Shown piece by piece: positions 21,963 through 31,428 of a stretch of 64,000 nucleotides of DNA. The position numbers were made by a program, and so were the translations under genes. The notes beneath the pieces are model-generated. The model was not told where the DNA came from. It ran no database searches and was given only the letters and a program-made list of their open reading frames with translations. Source of the stretch: Furcasterigmium furcatum (taxonomy: Eukaryota; Ascomycota; Sordariomycetes; Glomerellales; Plectosphaerellaceae); contig BCIA01000001.1 of the NCBI GenBank assembly GCA_001599815.1, forward strand, positions 1,988,934-2,052,933, given 5' to 3'. Position 1 is the first letter of the stretch, and every line of letters starts with the position of its first letter.

Positions 21963-22392
21963 CTTCGGATATATTCGATGGAATCTCCGGGTGTTGGCAG
22001 TCCTTCTCACAATGACTGGTGATAATCGCGTGGTATTGTAGTCCAAGGACGGTTACGATGAATATTTGTGATGTGTTGAAGAATGGCCCAAAAGCTCAAT
22101 CAGGTTCCTCGGGGAGGAAATGAGAGCATTTGCATTCGAGAAGAGCGGCGACAGGCAGAGTCGCGATCTGCTGGGCAGGAGTCAGCGGCAGGCAGGACGG
22201 CAAACACGGCAGGCAAAGTTCTCATGTGGCTGGTAGTGCACAGGGGCGCCTTCTTCAATAGAAGGTAGAACCGCCGAAGTGCCAGTCTGGCCAAGGCAGG
22301 GAGAGATCAAAAGTGAACGTCGGGCGGTCACGACCAAGGCCAGAATAAGTCCTGCCGTGACTCGGTCCATTACTACTACTACTGCTAGATGC
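21963..22392. other. Intergenic
   Basis: 5' flank of the repeat-protein gene and 3' flank of the P450. It ends with a (TAC)n-type run at about 22372-22384. No other feature. Confidence 0.5.
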
Positions 22393-24018
22393 TTAGGCCT
22401 CAACATCTGTCGACGTACCCATCACCTTGTCCATGCCCTTGTCAGCAGTCGCCCAGGACTTCTCAATGACATCCAGGACCCAGGGCCCGCGAGGCTTCAG
22501 CCGGAACCTGAACTCCTTCGGCACCGTCATGAACCCGACAACCACCATGTCCCAGGGGTTCACCTCGTCGACCGCCTCGACGTCGAACGCCCACAGGAGG
22601 TTCGCCAGCTGCATGAACGTGCCGTCGACAGCGACGCGCTTGCCCAGGCAGCTCCGCCGCCCCTGGCCGAACACGGGCAGCGGCAGCTCGTTGCGGACCC
22701 TCTGCTCCCCGTCGCCCTTGTCCTGCAGCCAGCGCTCGGGGTGGAAGCCCTGGAGGTCTCCGAGGGCGGGCTCGAAGACGCCCTCGTCGCGCCCGATGCC
22801 CCAGGCGTTGGCGATGATGACGGTGTTCTTCTTGATCGTGACGCCGTCGAGCTCGTCGGCCTTGTCGGCGCGGCGGGGGATGCTGCCGGGCGAGATGGGG
22901 CGCCAGCGGAACAGCTCGTGCGTGACGGCCTCGATGTACGTGAGCTGGGCGCGGTCGTCGAAGGTCGGCAGCTTGTCACGGCCGACGACCTCGTCGAGCA
23001 CCTCGTGGGCCCGCTTCATGAAGGCGGGGTTCTGCATGGCCGCGACGAACAGCCAGAGGATCTGCCGGGGGGAGGTCTCCATGCCGCCCTGGATGGAGGT
23101 CGCGAGCGTGAAGGAGAGATCCAGGTCAGGGACGCCTCCGTCAGGGGCCACCTTGGCTGCCGTGACCAGGGCCTGCTTCGTGGCGTTCCAGCCGGGACAG
23201 GTCTTGCCATGCTCGAAAAGGCGGTTGTAGAGGTCGACCTGGTCAGCGAAGAGCTTATCGGCGTAGCGCTGCCAGGGCGACAGGAAGGTAGGCAGGTGTC
23301 GAAGGACCGGGATCATGTCCGGCAGACCAGGGTTGGCAGCCAGGTGAGTGACCTTGGTCTGGATGTCGATGATCTCATGGAGGATGGGCTCCGAGAACTC
23401 AGGGATGCGGAGGCCATAATGCAGCGCGAGGATGACGCTGGACTGTGTCCGTTCCAGGAGGGGATAGACGGCGGCGGTGCTGATGGTGTTGTTATCCGTG
23501 CCGCTCAGGGTGGCGAGAAGGTCGTGAAGGAGCTGCTTGGACTCAAGCTCCATGAGCGGCATGTACCGCGGGGCGGCGATGGGGCCCAGGCTCGGCGAGA
23601 GAAGACGGTGGTGAAGCTTGAGGTGGGCGTCATAGTCGTGCATGAGCGTGAAGCGAGACTCGCCGGGTCCAGCACCGGTGATCATCTCCATGGAGACGGA
23701 GGGAGGCCGGTTGCTGTACCACTGGCTCCGGCGGCTGAAGAGCTCAGTGGCCGCCTGCGAGGTGTTGAGGATGACGATGGGCACGATGCCCATCAGCTTG
23801 GTGCCGACGACGGGACCATTCTCCTTGGCCCAGCTGTCCCAGTTGGCGAGAGGCTGCTCAATGGGCGACTTGTGCAGATCGCCGATCAGGGGCAGCTTGA
23901 GCAGGGGCTTCTGGGCATTGTTATCGGCCTTCCTAGTCGAGTAGTAGAGGATGCCGACTGTCAGCAGGCCGACGGCGACGGCGGCCGAGGTCGAGGCGGC
24001 TGGGGGGAGCGTCTCCAT
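22393..24018 (-). CDS. Cytochrome P450 monooxygenase
   Basis: Intronless, 541 aa, the usual length for a fungal microsomal P450. Membrane anchor about residues 10-28, I-helix IQGGMETS (the usual A/G-G-x-E/D-T-T position), ExxR as HELFR, FHPERW, and the heme loop FGQGRRSCLGKR with the Cys ligand. It needs a P450 reductase and acts at the ER membrane; substrate unknown. The lack of introns contrasts with its neighbours. It is divergent from the seven-helix protein gene with 832 bp between starts. Relatives include enzymes of oxidised fatty acid and secondary metabolism, but no family number can be assigned by eye. Confidence 0.93.
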   Translation of the reverse strand: METLPPAASTSAAVAVGLLTVGILYYSTRKADNNAQKPLLKLPLIGDLHKSPIEQPLANWDSWAKENGPVVGTKLMGIVPIVILNTSQAATELFSRRSQWYSNRPPSVSMEMITGAGPGESRFTLMHDYDAHLKLHHRLLSPSLGPIAAPRYMPLMELESKQLLHDLLATLSGTDNNTISTAAVYPLLERTQSSVILALHYGLRIPEFSEPILHEIIDIQTKVTHLAANPGLPDMIPVLRHLPTFLSPWQRYADKLFADQVDLYNRLFEHGKTCPGWNATKQALVTAAKVAPDGGVPDLDLSFTLATSIQGGMETSPRQILWLFVAAMQNPAFMKRAHEVLDEVVGRDKLPTFDDRAQLTYIEAVTHELFRWRPISPGSIPRRADKADELDGVTIKKNTVIIANAWGIGRDEGVFEPALGDLQGFHPERWLQDKGDGEQRVRNELPLPVFGQGRRSCLGKRVAVDGTFMQLANLLWAFDVEAVDEVNPWDMVVVGFMTVPKEFRFRLKPRGPWVLDVIEKSWATADKGMDKVMGTSTDVEA

Positions 24019-24850
24019 CGTCTCACCATTCGACGCTGATCGTCAGTCACAACACGACGGGCAGAGACTTTTCCTTCCTTTTGTCGTGATGCCTCCTTCC
24101 AGCCAGACTGGATCCCGTCGAGGTCTTAAGTATGCAAGGTACGGTAAAAGCGGGCGCAATGCCTGCCAGCAGCGCGGGATATTCCCCAAGTCCGTTAGCC
24201 GTGCCAGGGGTGGGAGTTGAGCGAGTTGGATCGGCAGATGATGGCGTGTAGACAATGCGATTGTGCACGCACGTGGCGGGAGCTAGAGAACTCGTCCAGG
24301 GATGCGCCTCCTGACGATCTTGCTGACCGGACAGGGGACCTGATAAAGAACGGCGCTGATTTGGCTGGGGATGGGGGAGTAAACGGCTGCAACGTTCCGC
24401 TATGCGGGGCGCGGAGCCGCAAGGCATTCCCGTTAGGGGTTGACAAGTCCTGATAGAGCGGTGCTACCGGCGAGGCTTGCAGGGGACAGCAGGAATAGGG
24501 CAAATAGCGTCCCAGCGCCCAGGGGCCTAACGGCTTGTCGTGGCATCGTGCGTGGGGACTCGAATAACCAGCGTTTCATTCAATGCAGTCCGGGTCCCCA
24601 TAGTGGACGGAATTTGCCATTCGCCATCACTCATCACTCACTCATCGCCAAATCGCTCAGGTCACTGTCGTGCCCCCCTCGTCCGACAAACATGCAGGGG
24701 GCTGGATGGTCAGAAAAATCCCGAAAACGCCCCCTCGTAGACGGGCCGGCAGCAGCAATATATCCTGCGGCGCTGTCCTCGGCAATCGTTCGAGCCCCTT
24801 GAACCCTCCCTCAACCCGTCAACGTCCATGTCCTTGTTGGTGAACTCGCG
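24019..24850. promoter_or_regulatory. Divergent intergenic region, P450 / seven-helix protein
   Basis: Between the two start codons; it must carry both promoters. No coding frame of note. No clear TATA on either side. Confidence 0.5.
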
Positions 24851-26160
24851 ATGGCCACCTTTCCGATAGAGCAGCCCGCGCAGAGGGCCGTCTTGGGCGT
24901 GTCCATCACCTTCACCATCCTGACCTTCACCTTCGTCTGCCTCCGTCTTGTCGCCCACCAGATTGCCCGCAAGCAATGGACGCTAAGCGACTACCTGACC
25001 ATCCTAGCGGCCGTATGTTCCCCAGAGGAGGAGACCGAGGCTGTGGCTGGGCGCTAACCCTCTCAACCAGATTATGGCCATTAGCCTGCAGGGCATCAGC
25101 ATCACGGGCGTGATGCAGGCAGGCATTGGCTGGGGCCATGTGATGGATGTGGTTATGACTTACGGCCCGGAGCCCATCACTCTGCTACTCAAGGTCCGTA
25201 CCTCACTTACTTGATCACCCAATGGCGGACTTCAGATGGGGGCAACAAGCTAATCCAGCTGTGTCACAGCTCCTCTTGCCGCTGCAGTTCCTCTGGGTCC
25301 TCAGCCTGAGTCTTTCCAAGGCCTCTATCCTGCTCCTTTACATCCGCATCTTCCCCGTGGGCTACATCATCAAGACGTCCTACGCCACGATGGCAATCAT
25401 CGCTGCGTGGGCCCTGGCCACCATCCTCGTCGGCTGCCTCATCTGCCAGCCCATCCAGATGAACTGGGACCAGACCGCCGGCGGCAGCTGCGGTGACCAG
25501 GTCCTGTCCTTCACCATCACCGGCGTCATCAACCTCGTGACAGACGCCATCGTGCTCTTCCTCCCCATGCCCGCGCTGTTCAAGCTGCAGCTGGCAGCTT
25601 ACAAGAAGATCACCCTGATCGGCGTCTTCGGCCTAGGCGTGGTGTACGTGTCCCCCGTCCCCCCTCCCGTAGAAGAAGTGAATCCCGGCTAACCTGCTTC
25701 CCACAGCACCTGCGTCATCAGCGGCCTGCGCATCTCCGTCCTCTCCACCATGGACTTCGAGGACATCACGTACTCGATCCCCCTCGCCAACATCTTCAGC
25801 TGCCTCGAGCCCTGCATCGCCATCATCCTCTCCTGCATCCCGCTCCTCAAGCCCCTGCTGGGTAAGTCCAACCAGACGCCCAACCCGAGCGGGTACCTCG
25901 GCAACCCCTCGGCGGACAAGTCCAAGTCGGACGACAGGAACTTCCAGCCGCTGGAGGACGACTCGAGCCAGTACAACCTGCGACCGGTCGGCCCGAAGAA
26001 CCACACCGAGGTATCGGCGTCCAGGGAGGGGAGGGAGGAGGTCTCGGATGACCAGGACTCTCTGGAGCTCGGCGACGTGGGAAAATCGACGCGGAGGGAT
26101 GAGAGCCCAAAGGGCATCAGCGTGAGGCACGAGTGGGATGTCTCGACGGGAAGGGCGTAA
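24851..26160 (+). CDS. Seven-transmembrane fungal rhodopsin-domain (PTH11/SAT4-like) protein
   Basis: Four exons: 24851-25012, 25071-25193, 25270-25643, 25707-26160; introns 58, 76 and 63 bp; 370 aa. Seven hydrophobic helices with family landmarks: VCLRLVAHQI after helix 1, SDYLTILAA, SLSKASILLLYIRIF, CQPIQMNWD, TDAIVLFLPMPALFKLQL and ITLIGVFGLGV. The cytoplasmic tail (about residues 290-370) is hydrophilic and Ser/Asp/Glu-rich. The family (fungal rhodopsin domain) includes putative surface receptors such as Pth11, but this protein lacks an N-terminal CFEM domain, so a receptor role is inferred. Location: plasma or internal membrane. Divergent from the P450. Confidence 0.88.
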
Positions 26161-27260
26161 TGCCGGGATAACAAAAAGGAAATAGCATATAGACGATAAA
26201 ACAGCAAGGCTGGTGCTGTCGGAGCGGCATAGATAGGAGACTTCAATGTCAAATACACTGGATCATGCCCTCAGGGCTTTTACAGCCTTCGCTCCATGAC
26301 GCCGAGTGCCTGCCCTGCTACCCGTCTCCCAACCTCGCTCCTACCCTACCATTCGCAGCTCTTCTGGATCATCTGAGAACTGGACTTGGTCACCCGGCGT
26401 CCATGATTTGTTAATAGCGGAAAGAAACCCAATCAAAGTGGAGGACAGATGCATGCCCAACGCAACGCAACGTTGTGGGAGGTCAGTCTTTTGAGTTCTG
26501 ACGCCACCCCCTTTCTCCTGACACGTGGCTGTGCAGGTAACTCAACTTCACTTTGGACTCGACTTGAAGGCCGTTCTATATCACCAAAAGCTCAGCGAAA
26601 GCTTCTATCAACTCCGCAGGATGAATTGAGATCATCTTCATTGCACAAGCCATGATCTGCACTCAGGTCGATGCTGGTCGTACCAGGACCTCAGCCCTCA
26701 CGACAAGGCGCCCTCCCGTGGGCCGCATTCAGTACCAGTCAGTCAAATGAAAGCAGCAGGGACGGCGAAATATAAAACCTGAGCGTACACAACTCAGTTC
26801 CTCGGACGCCCGTTGGCCTTTCTGCCGGATGTCGAGGCCAGAGAAATGGCTCAATTGAGTGAATGTATCCACTCTGAGCTTCACCGCCAACATGAAATAT
26901 CGCCGGTCTAGACCTCGCACCCTTGGACGAAAGAAGGAAGTCTCAAAGATAGCAGATGTATTTCTTGGCCAATCGCAGCACGATCCCGCCATCGTGAGAC
27001 CGACATGGCCTATCGATTCGCTACGAGTCATGGCCAGAGGCCTCGGTTCCCTTGCCGAAGTCGTACACCAGATCGCGCCTCCTTGTAAATATCGCAGCGC
27101 CTGTCAAAAAACCCTTTTCGTGAGTTCCTCAAACCCATTCTGGCCCATCTCCAGCGCAGAAAAGTGACCAGCATCGACGGAACCCGCCATCGCCTAACGC
27201 CATCGAGAACGGACCGGACCCCTGACCTGAGAACCTCGACCTCTCCCACATTGGTTCAAC
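26161..27260. other. Intergenic
   Basis: 3' flank of the seven-helix gene and promoter of the SET gene. Several overlapping short frames, none with domain or splice support. Confidence 0.5.
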
Positions 27261-28388
27261 ATGGAGTCGTTACCCTTCGTCCATGCAAACCTGTCGATTG
27301 ACGTTACTTCCTCGAAAGGAAGACTGGTGAGTGCCGCCAAGTTTATCAAGGATGGCGAGGTCGTCATGGTCGACACCCCGTACACCCTCGTCCCGGCCAT
27401 GATGGTCGACGATCCGCCTTTCCTATTGTGCAGTCGCCATGGGTGCAATCGCCGGATCCCCAGCAAAGTCGTTTCACAAACCAGCCGAGTCGGCTGCCCG
27501 GACCACTGCACCGCTGAAGTCGTCTGGTGCAGCGAGGAGTGCCGATCCCGGGACACCATCCGCCACGACATGGAATGCCTTTGGCTGAGACAGACATCCA
27601 CAGAAATCCGAGACTCTCACGGCGACAGCGACTTCGGCCTGCTCTGGATGATCGCGAGGATACTCATCGTGAAGCACCTCGACGAGAAGGCAGCGACTCA
27701 GACGAACGGGCGACACTCGGACACCGCTGACCGACACGCGTCTTCCAACGTCAAGGTCTCCAGCTCTCATTTCGGCCGGAGAGGCTGGGACGCGGTGTGG
27801 AACTTGGAGGGAGAGCCCGACTCCTTTCCCGCCGACCAGGTCAGCAAATGGAGGGCGATGACGGCAAAGTACCTGGTCGGGGACACGCTACGGTTCAAGT
27901 ATCTCGTCGACGACATCGTGAAGCTCATCTGCAAAGTCGAGACGAACTCCTTCGGCCTCTACCCCGGGATCACTGGCCAGTTCCCCGTGGTCTCGTCCGC
28001 CGGCCGCGGCGACTACTACGGCGGCGGCATATATCCCACGGCGGCCATGTTCAACCACGCATGCTGCCCTAATGTCGGTACTTGGTCCTGCTGCTCGCAG
28101 CAGGACCTGTGTGATTGCTTGCTCTATTCTCCGCCGTGGCAGCTGACTCTTTTTCCCCGGTAGATCACCCATGAAGTCGACGGACTTGGGCACAGGATAT
28201 TCAGGGCCGGCCGGGACATCGAGCCCGGAGAGGAGTGCTGCATCTGCTATTTCGACCTGGCGGAGTTCGCGAGTGCAGCGGCCCGCCAGGAGGCCATCAG
28301 GACGAGCTGGGATTTCGCCTGCGCCTGCCAGCGATGCGACGAGGATGCGGATCTTCCCGACTTTTTGAAAGACATGATCATGGATTGA
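27261..28388 (+). CDS. SET-domain protein, SMYD-like
   Basis: Exons 27261-28073 and 28164-28388, 345 aa; 90 bp intron. The N-terminal SET strand (GRLVSAAKFIKDGEVVMVDTP) is followed by a Cys/His-rich MYND-like insert (CSRHGC..CPDHC..CSEEC..HDMEC), then the core SET motif NHACCPN (residues 265-271) directly at the exon junction, GEECCICYFD, and a post-SET CxCxxC (324, 326, 329). Such SMYD-type proteins are lysine methyltransferases or substrate-specific relatives acting on histones or other proteins. The donor GTCGGT is non-consensus, but the phase and the motif NHACCPN-ITHEVD across the junction support it. It is convergent with the next gene, 32 bp apart. Confidence 0.82.
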
Positions 28389-28420
28389 GCAGCAATTAAA
28401 GTCAATTTAGAAGTTCCACG

Positions 28421-29276
28421 TCACTTTGACCCCGAGCCCCCAGACCCGGCACGCTCCTTGCCCTTGCCCTTGGGCCCCTTCGCTCCCTTGTTTTTCTTCC
28501 TAACCCTCATCTCAGCCCAAACGCGGGGGCCACCGGACACGTTGGAGCCGCTGTTTGAGGGTTGGTTAGCTCAGCGGTGTGGTGCGGCCCTGGAAGCGGT
28601 CTTACCTTCGCCACCCGACGGGAAGCCTGGGACCTTCGACCCCGAAGATCTTTTCGTCCACCACCTGTAGGACATCCTCGATGGCTGGCTCGATACGATT
28701 CCAGTGAGTTCGAGTATAGACAGGGAGACCCAGAGGGCCGGCGGCGGTAACACGACTACGCAGCGTCTGGGACGACAGGTACTCGTTGACGTCCGAGTCG
28801 TGATCTGCGTCGTACCCGGCCGCGTGCTCTGCAAGCTTCTGGGCGATAGATCCATCTTCCTCCTGCCGACGGGGACGTTTGGTCGGATGGTCCGAGTCAG
28901 GCTCGCTTGGAGGTTGTCTCTTGTTGCGGAGCTTGATGGGCCGGGCCTCACTGTTGTCTAGGCGAGGGGCACCTGGGGAGAATGAGCATGCGGATGCCTT
29001 ATGATGCCCATCCTCCGATGACTCGGCCCAGCAGACCGTCGTTTCTTGGGGGTTGAGTAGACCCAGCGGCACCTTGTGGCCATGGCACGGGTCCTCGCGG
29101 TTCAAGAAGGTGGCACGGCGTGGGTCATCCTCGCTACGGCAGCCCATGTCAGCATCACTGGAACTCATGATATCCGGGCAGACTTACTCGATCAGCGCAG
29201 CATGGCAACTCCCAAGGGTGATGGTCGAGTCTGTGGAGCTTGGCGAATGCCCGCGTAGGGCTCGACACGAGGCCAT
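28421..29276 (-). CDS. Hypothetical nuclear-type protein
   Basis: Three exons: 29276-29188, 29133-28606, 28550-28421; introns 54 bp (GTAAGT donor, TGCTGAC branch, CGTAG acceptor) and 55 bp (GTAAGA donor, AAACAG acceptor); 248 aa. No domain is recognised. Features: Cys/His pairs in the N-terminal part, a basic cluster TKRPRR that could be a nuclear signal, a helical Ala/Glu region, and a C-terminal tail made almost only of Lys, Gly and Ser. The splice signals are strong and the frame is continuous, so the gene is likely real. The tail composition suggests nucleic-acid or nucleolar association, by inference. Confidence 0.65.
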
Positions 29277-30006
29277 GATGTCTCACCCGGTGTTGCGGGT
29301 GGTGGAACGTAGTCAAGCGAGGGGATCCCAGCCGTCCCTCCCGTCCCGGGAGCACCTCTTTTAAAGGCCATCATTGTCCGATCAACAGGGTACCTCAGCA
29401 GCGTCCGTCCGGGAGGAGACCCCAGCTCCGATAAAACTTCCTAAACACCTTGTCTAATAAGCAAGGCATGGACAAGTGGCAGCCACCCCGAAAATTCGTG
29501 GGCATAAGTCCGCGCTCTCCACAGGACCCGGCAGGTTGGCACGTCTCTGATGGTGTGCAGGACCCGCTGGCGGTCCAGGGGAGAGCTGTTTCAGCGAACC
29601 ACAGTAATCTCGTGAGCGTCGTCCCATGGGGGGGGGGGGGGGGGGGGAAGATGAATCCTCGAGCCGTGCCGTACCATATCTGGACTGTCTTGACGCAGCA
29701 GTAAGGAGCCCGAGGACGTGGAACCAATCGAGCGCCGTGGCTCAGGGGGCGACCCGCCCGGGGAGCATGTCGACAACGCCCGCGGGGGTGGTCAACCCCT
29801 GGCTAGCGCCGTCGCCTTGCGGGAGAAGAACCAGTTTGTTGGGAGCCCCGGGGGGAGCCACTGGGCCGGGTCTCTGCCTGGCTGACGGGACCATGGCACA
29901 CTTGCGTGCTTGTTCTTTCGAAGCGATGGACGCTGTCGGGGAACTGGCGGTGAATCACCCGCGGAACCCGACGCTGCGGACCTTGACCGCGACCGAAGGG
30001 CAAGGA
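29277..30006. other. Intergenic with homopolymer G tract
   Basis: Promoter of the nuclear-type gene and 3' flank of the four-helix gene. Contains a 20-base G run. No supported coding frame. Confidence 0.5.
29628..29647 (+). repeat. 20-base G homopolymer
   Basis: Twenty consecutive G after GTCCCAT. Such a run can form G-quadruplex structures and is prone to length errors in sequencing. Confidence 0.9.
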
Positions 30007-30905
30007 TCATAAGGCTGTGCCTATTTCAGGTTCAGGCTCCGGGATCCCGCGCCAACGGCGACCCCACCAGTGCTCGCGGACAAAAGCAACAATGATGGAC
30101 ACGCATGCGGGCGCAGTGATGAGGACCCTCAGGACGCTGATTGCGATGGCCTTTTCGAGTGCCCGGTGGCAGGCCGCCCTCCTCGCCCATCCCGTGAGCT
30201 CGTCGCAGGTCGACCGTTGCATGTCGAGACCCACGCAGTAAAGGAGAAAGCCGGTGGTGCTGAGAATTTCGGCTGCCAGCACGGAAAAAGAAAGGACGAA
30301 ACCCGCGCCGTTGGCAATGCAGGACAGACAGGGGGCGATGGTGAATATGAAGACGATCTCAGCGATTACCGCAGCGAGCACCACGGTCCTGGCGAGAGTT
30401 AGCGATGAGCGTCACCGTGAGTCTATAGATAATCAACGAACACGCCAAACTCGACTTCAGGCACTGGCGCGTAGACAGCCTCCAGGTCCTTGACAGCGTT
30501 CGCTACAAGCGCGACCAAAGCAATCTGGGTGATGGCGAGCAGAAAGAAGACACCACACTCGGCGCGTTTCTTGCGTGTCGCTCGCCTGGGTGATACGGAT
30601 CGTCGTCGGTTGCCCAGGCGTCCGACCGGGAGCACGTTGGTGTACCTCGGCGGTTGTGGGAACAGGCTCTGGTACGACGGTGGCAGCCCTTCCCAGTCGG
30701 TGGGCTGGCTGATCGCCCTGCCGATCTGGGGGTCTAACAGTGAAGACGGAGGCTGCGTGTTGTCAGGCTCGAAGGCGTCGTCGACCATCTGGGCGAAGGA
30801 GTCCTGGCCGGAGCGCAGCAGCACGGCGGGCGCCGGCTTGGGGGCCGGCGGAGGAGCCTGCCAGTTGTCTGCAGACTCGATGCGGTCTTCCAGGAGTCGC
30901 GTCAT
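30007..30905 (-). CDS. Four-transmembrane-helix hypothetical protein
   Basis: Exons 30905-30451 and 30388-30007; 62 bp intron (donor GTTTGG, CTAAC branch, GCCAG acceptor), 278 aa. The start is the ATG at 30905. The N-terminal half is hydrophilic and Pro-rich, with a basic stretch NRRRSVSPRRATRKKR just before helix 1 (FFLLAITQIALVALVANAV). After the intron come helix 2 (VLAAVIAEIVFIFTIAP), helix 3 (FVLSFSVLAAEILS..) and helix 4 (VLRVLITAPACVSIIVAFV), then a short acidic tail. Topology resembles MARVEL-type four-helix proteins, but the sequence does not identify the family. The weak donor is the least certain part, chosen because it alone keeps the second half in the helix-encoding frame. Confidence 0.65.
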
Positions 30906-31428
30906 GGTGCATTGGTGTGTCAATCAAGATTAGTTGCGAGATGAGGGAGCTCAGCTGTGCAGGGAGCGGAAATGTCTTTAATCTTATGAGCCATGGCGAG
31001 GGCATCGGAGGAGAGCCTGATGCGTGCGCCTAGCAGATCAGCCCCGTGATGCATTAGTAGCATACTGGTGCTTGATGAGGGCGCAAGGGCACTTGGGCGC
31101 CACAACGACACGGGATGGCCGTGCGTGTGGGAATCTGCCTTGGATGGTGATCGACGCAAAGCCTCACGCTACTCGCGCCGCCCGCGATATGATGGATCCT
31201 CAGGGGCTAGCGGACGGGATTGACCGAGGCTAGCTCGGTGAGTGACCGGAACGCTCGGTGTCCACCGGTGGGCGCTGACCTAATCCGTAATCCCCACCGA
31301 GGGGTAACACGCGCAATTGTCATCAAGGCCGCCGGGCGCAGTCCCGCGTCCATCTCACTTGAATCTTCCATGTCAACTCGGTCAAATCTCACAACCATCT
31401 CACTACGACGTCAAACGCCACCGCCGCC
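30906..31428. promoter_or_regulatory. Divergent intergenic region, four-helix protein / Zn2Cys6 regulator
   Basis: 523 bp between the two start codons. No TATA box or repeat obvious. Confidence 0.45.

Noticed and set aside
22279..24039. Plus-strand 586-codon open frame
   Set aside because: It lies antisense to the complete P450 gene; Val/Gly/Asp-rich product is typical of the opposite strand of a GC-rich gene.
28553..28645. tRNA-like A-box (GGTTAGCTCAGCGG) followed by a B-box-like sequence
   Set aside because: No cloverleaf could be formed, and the segment is explained by an intron and exon of the minus-strand gene.
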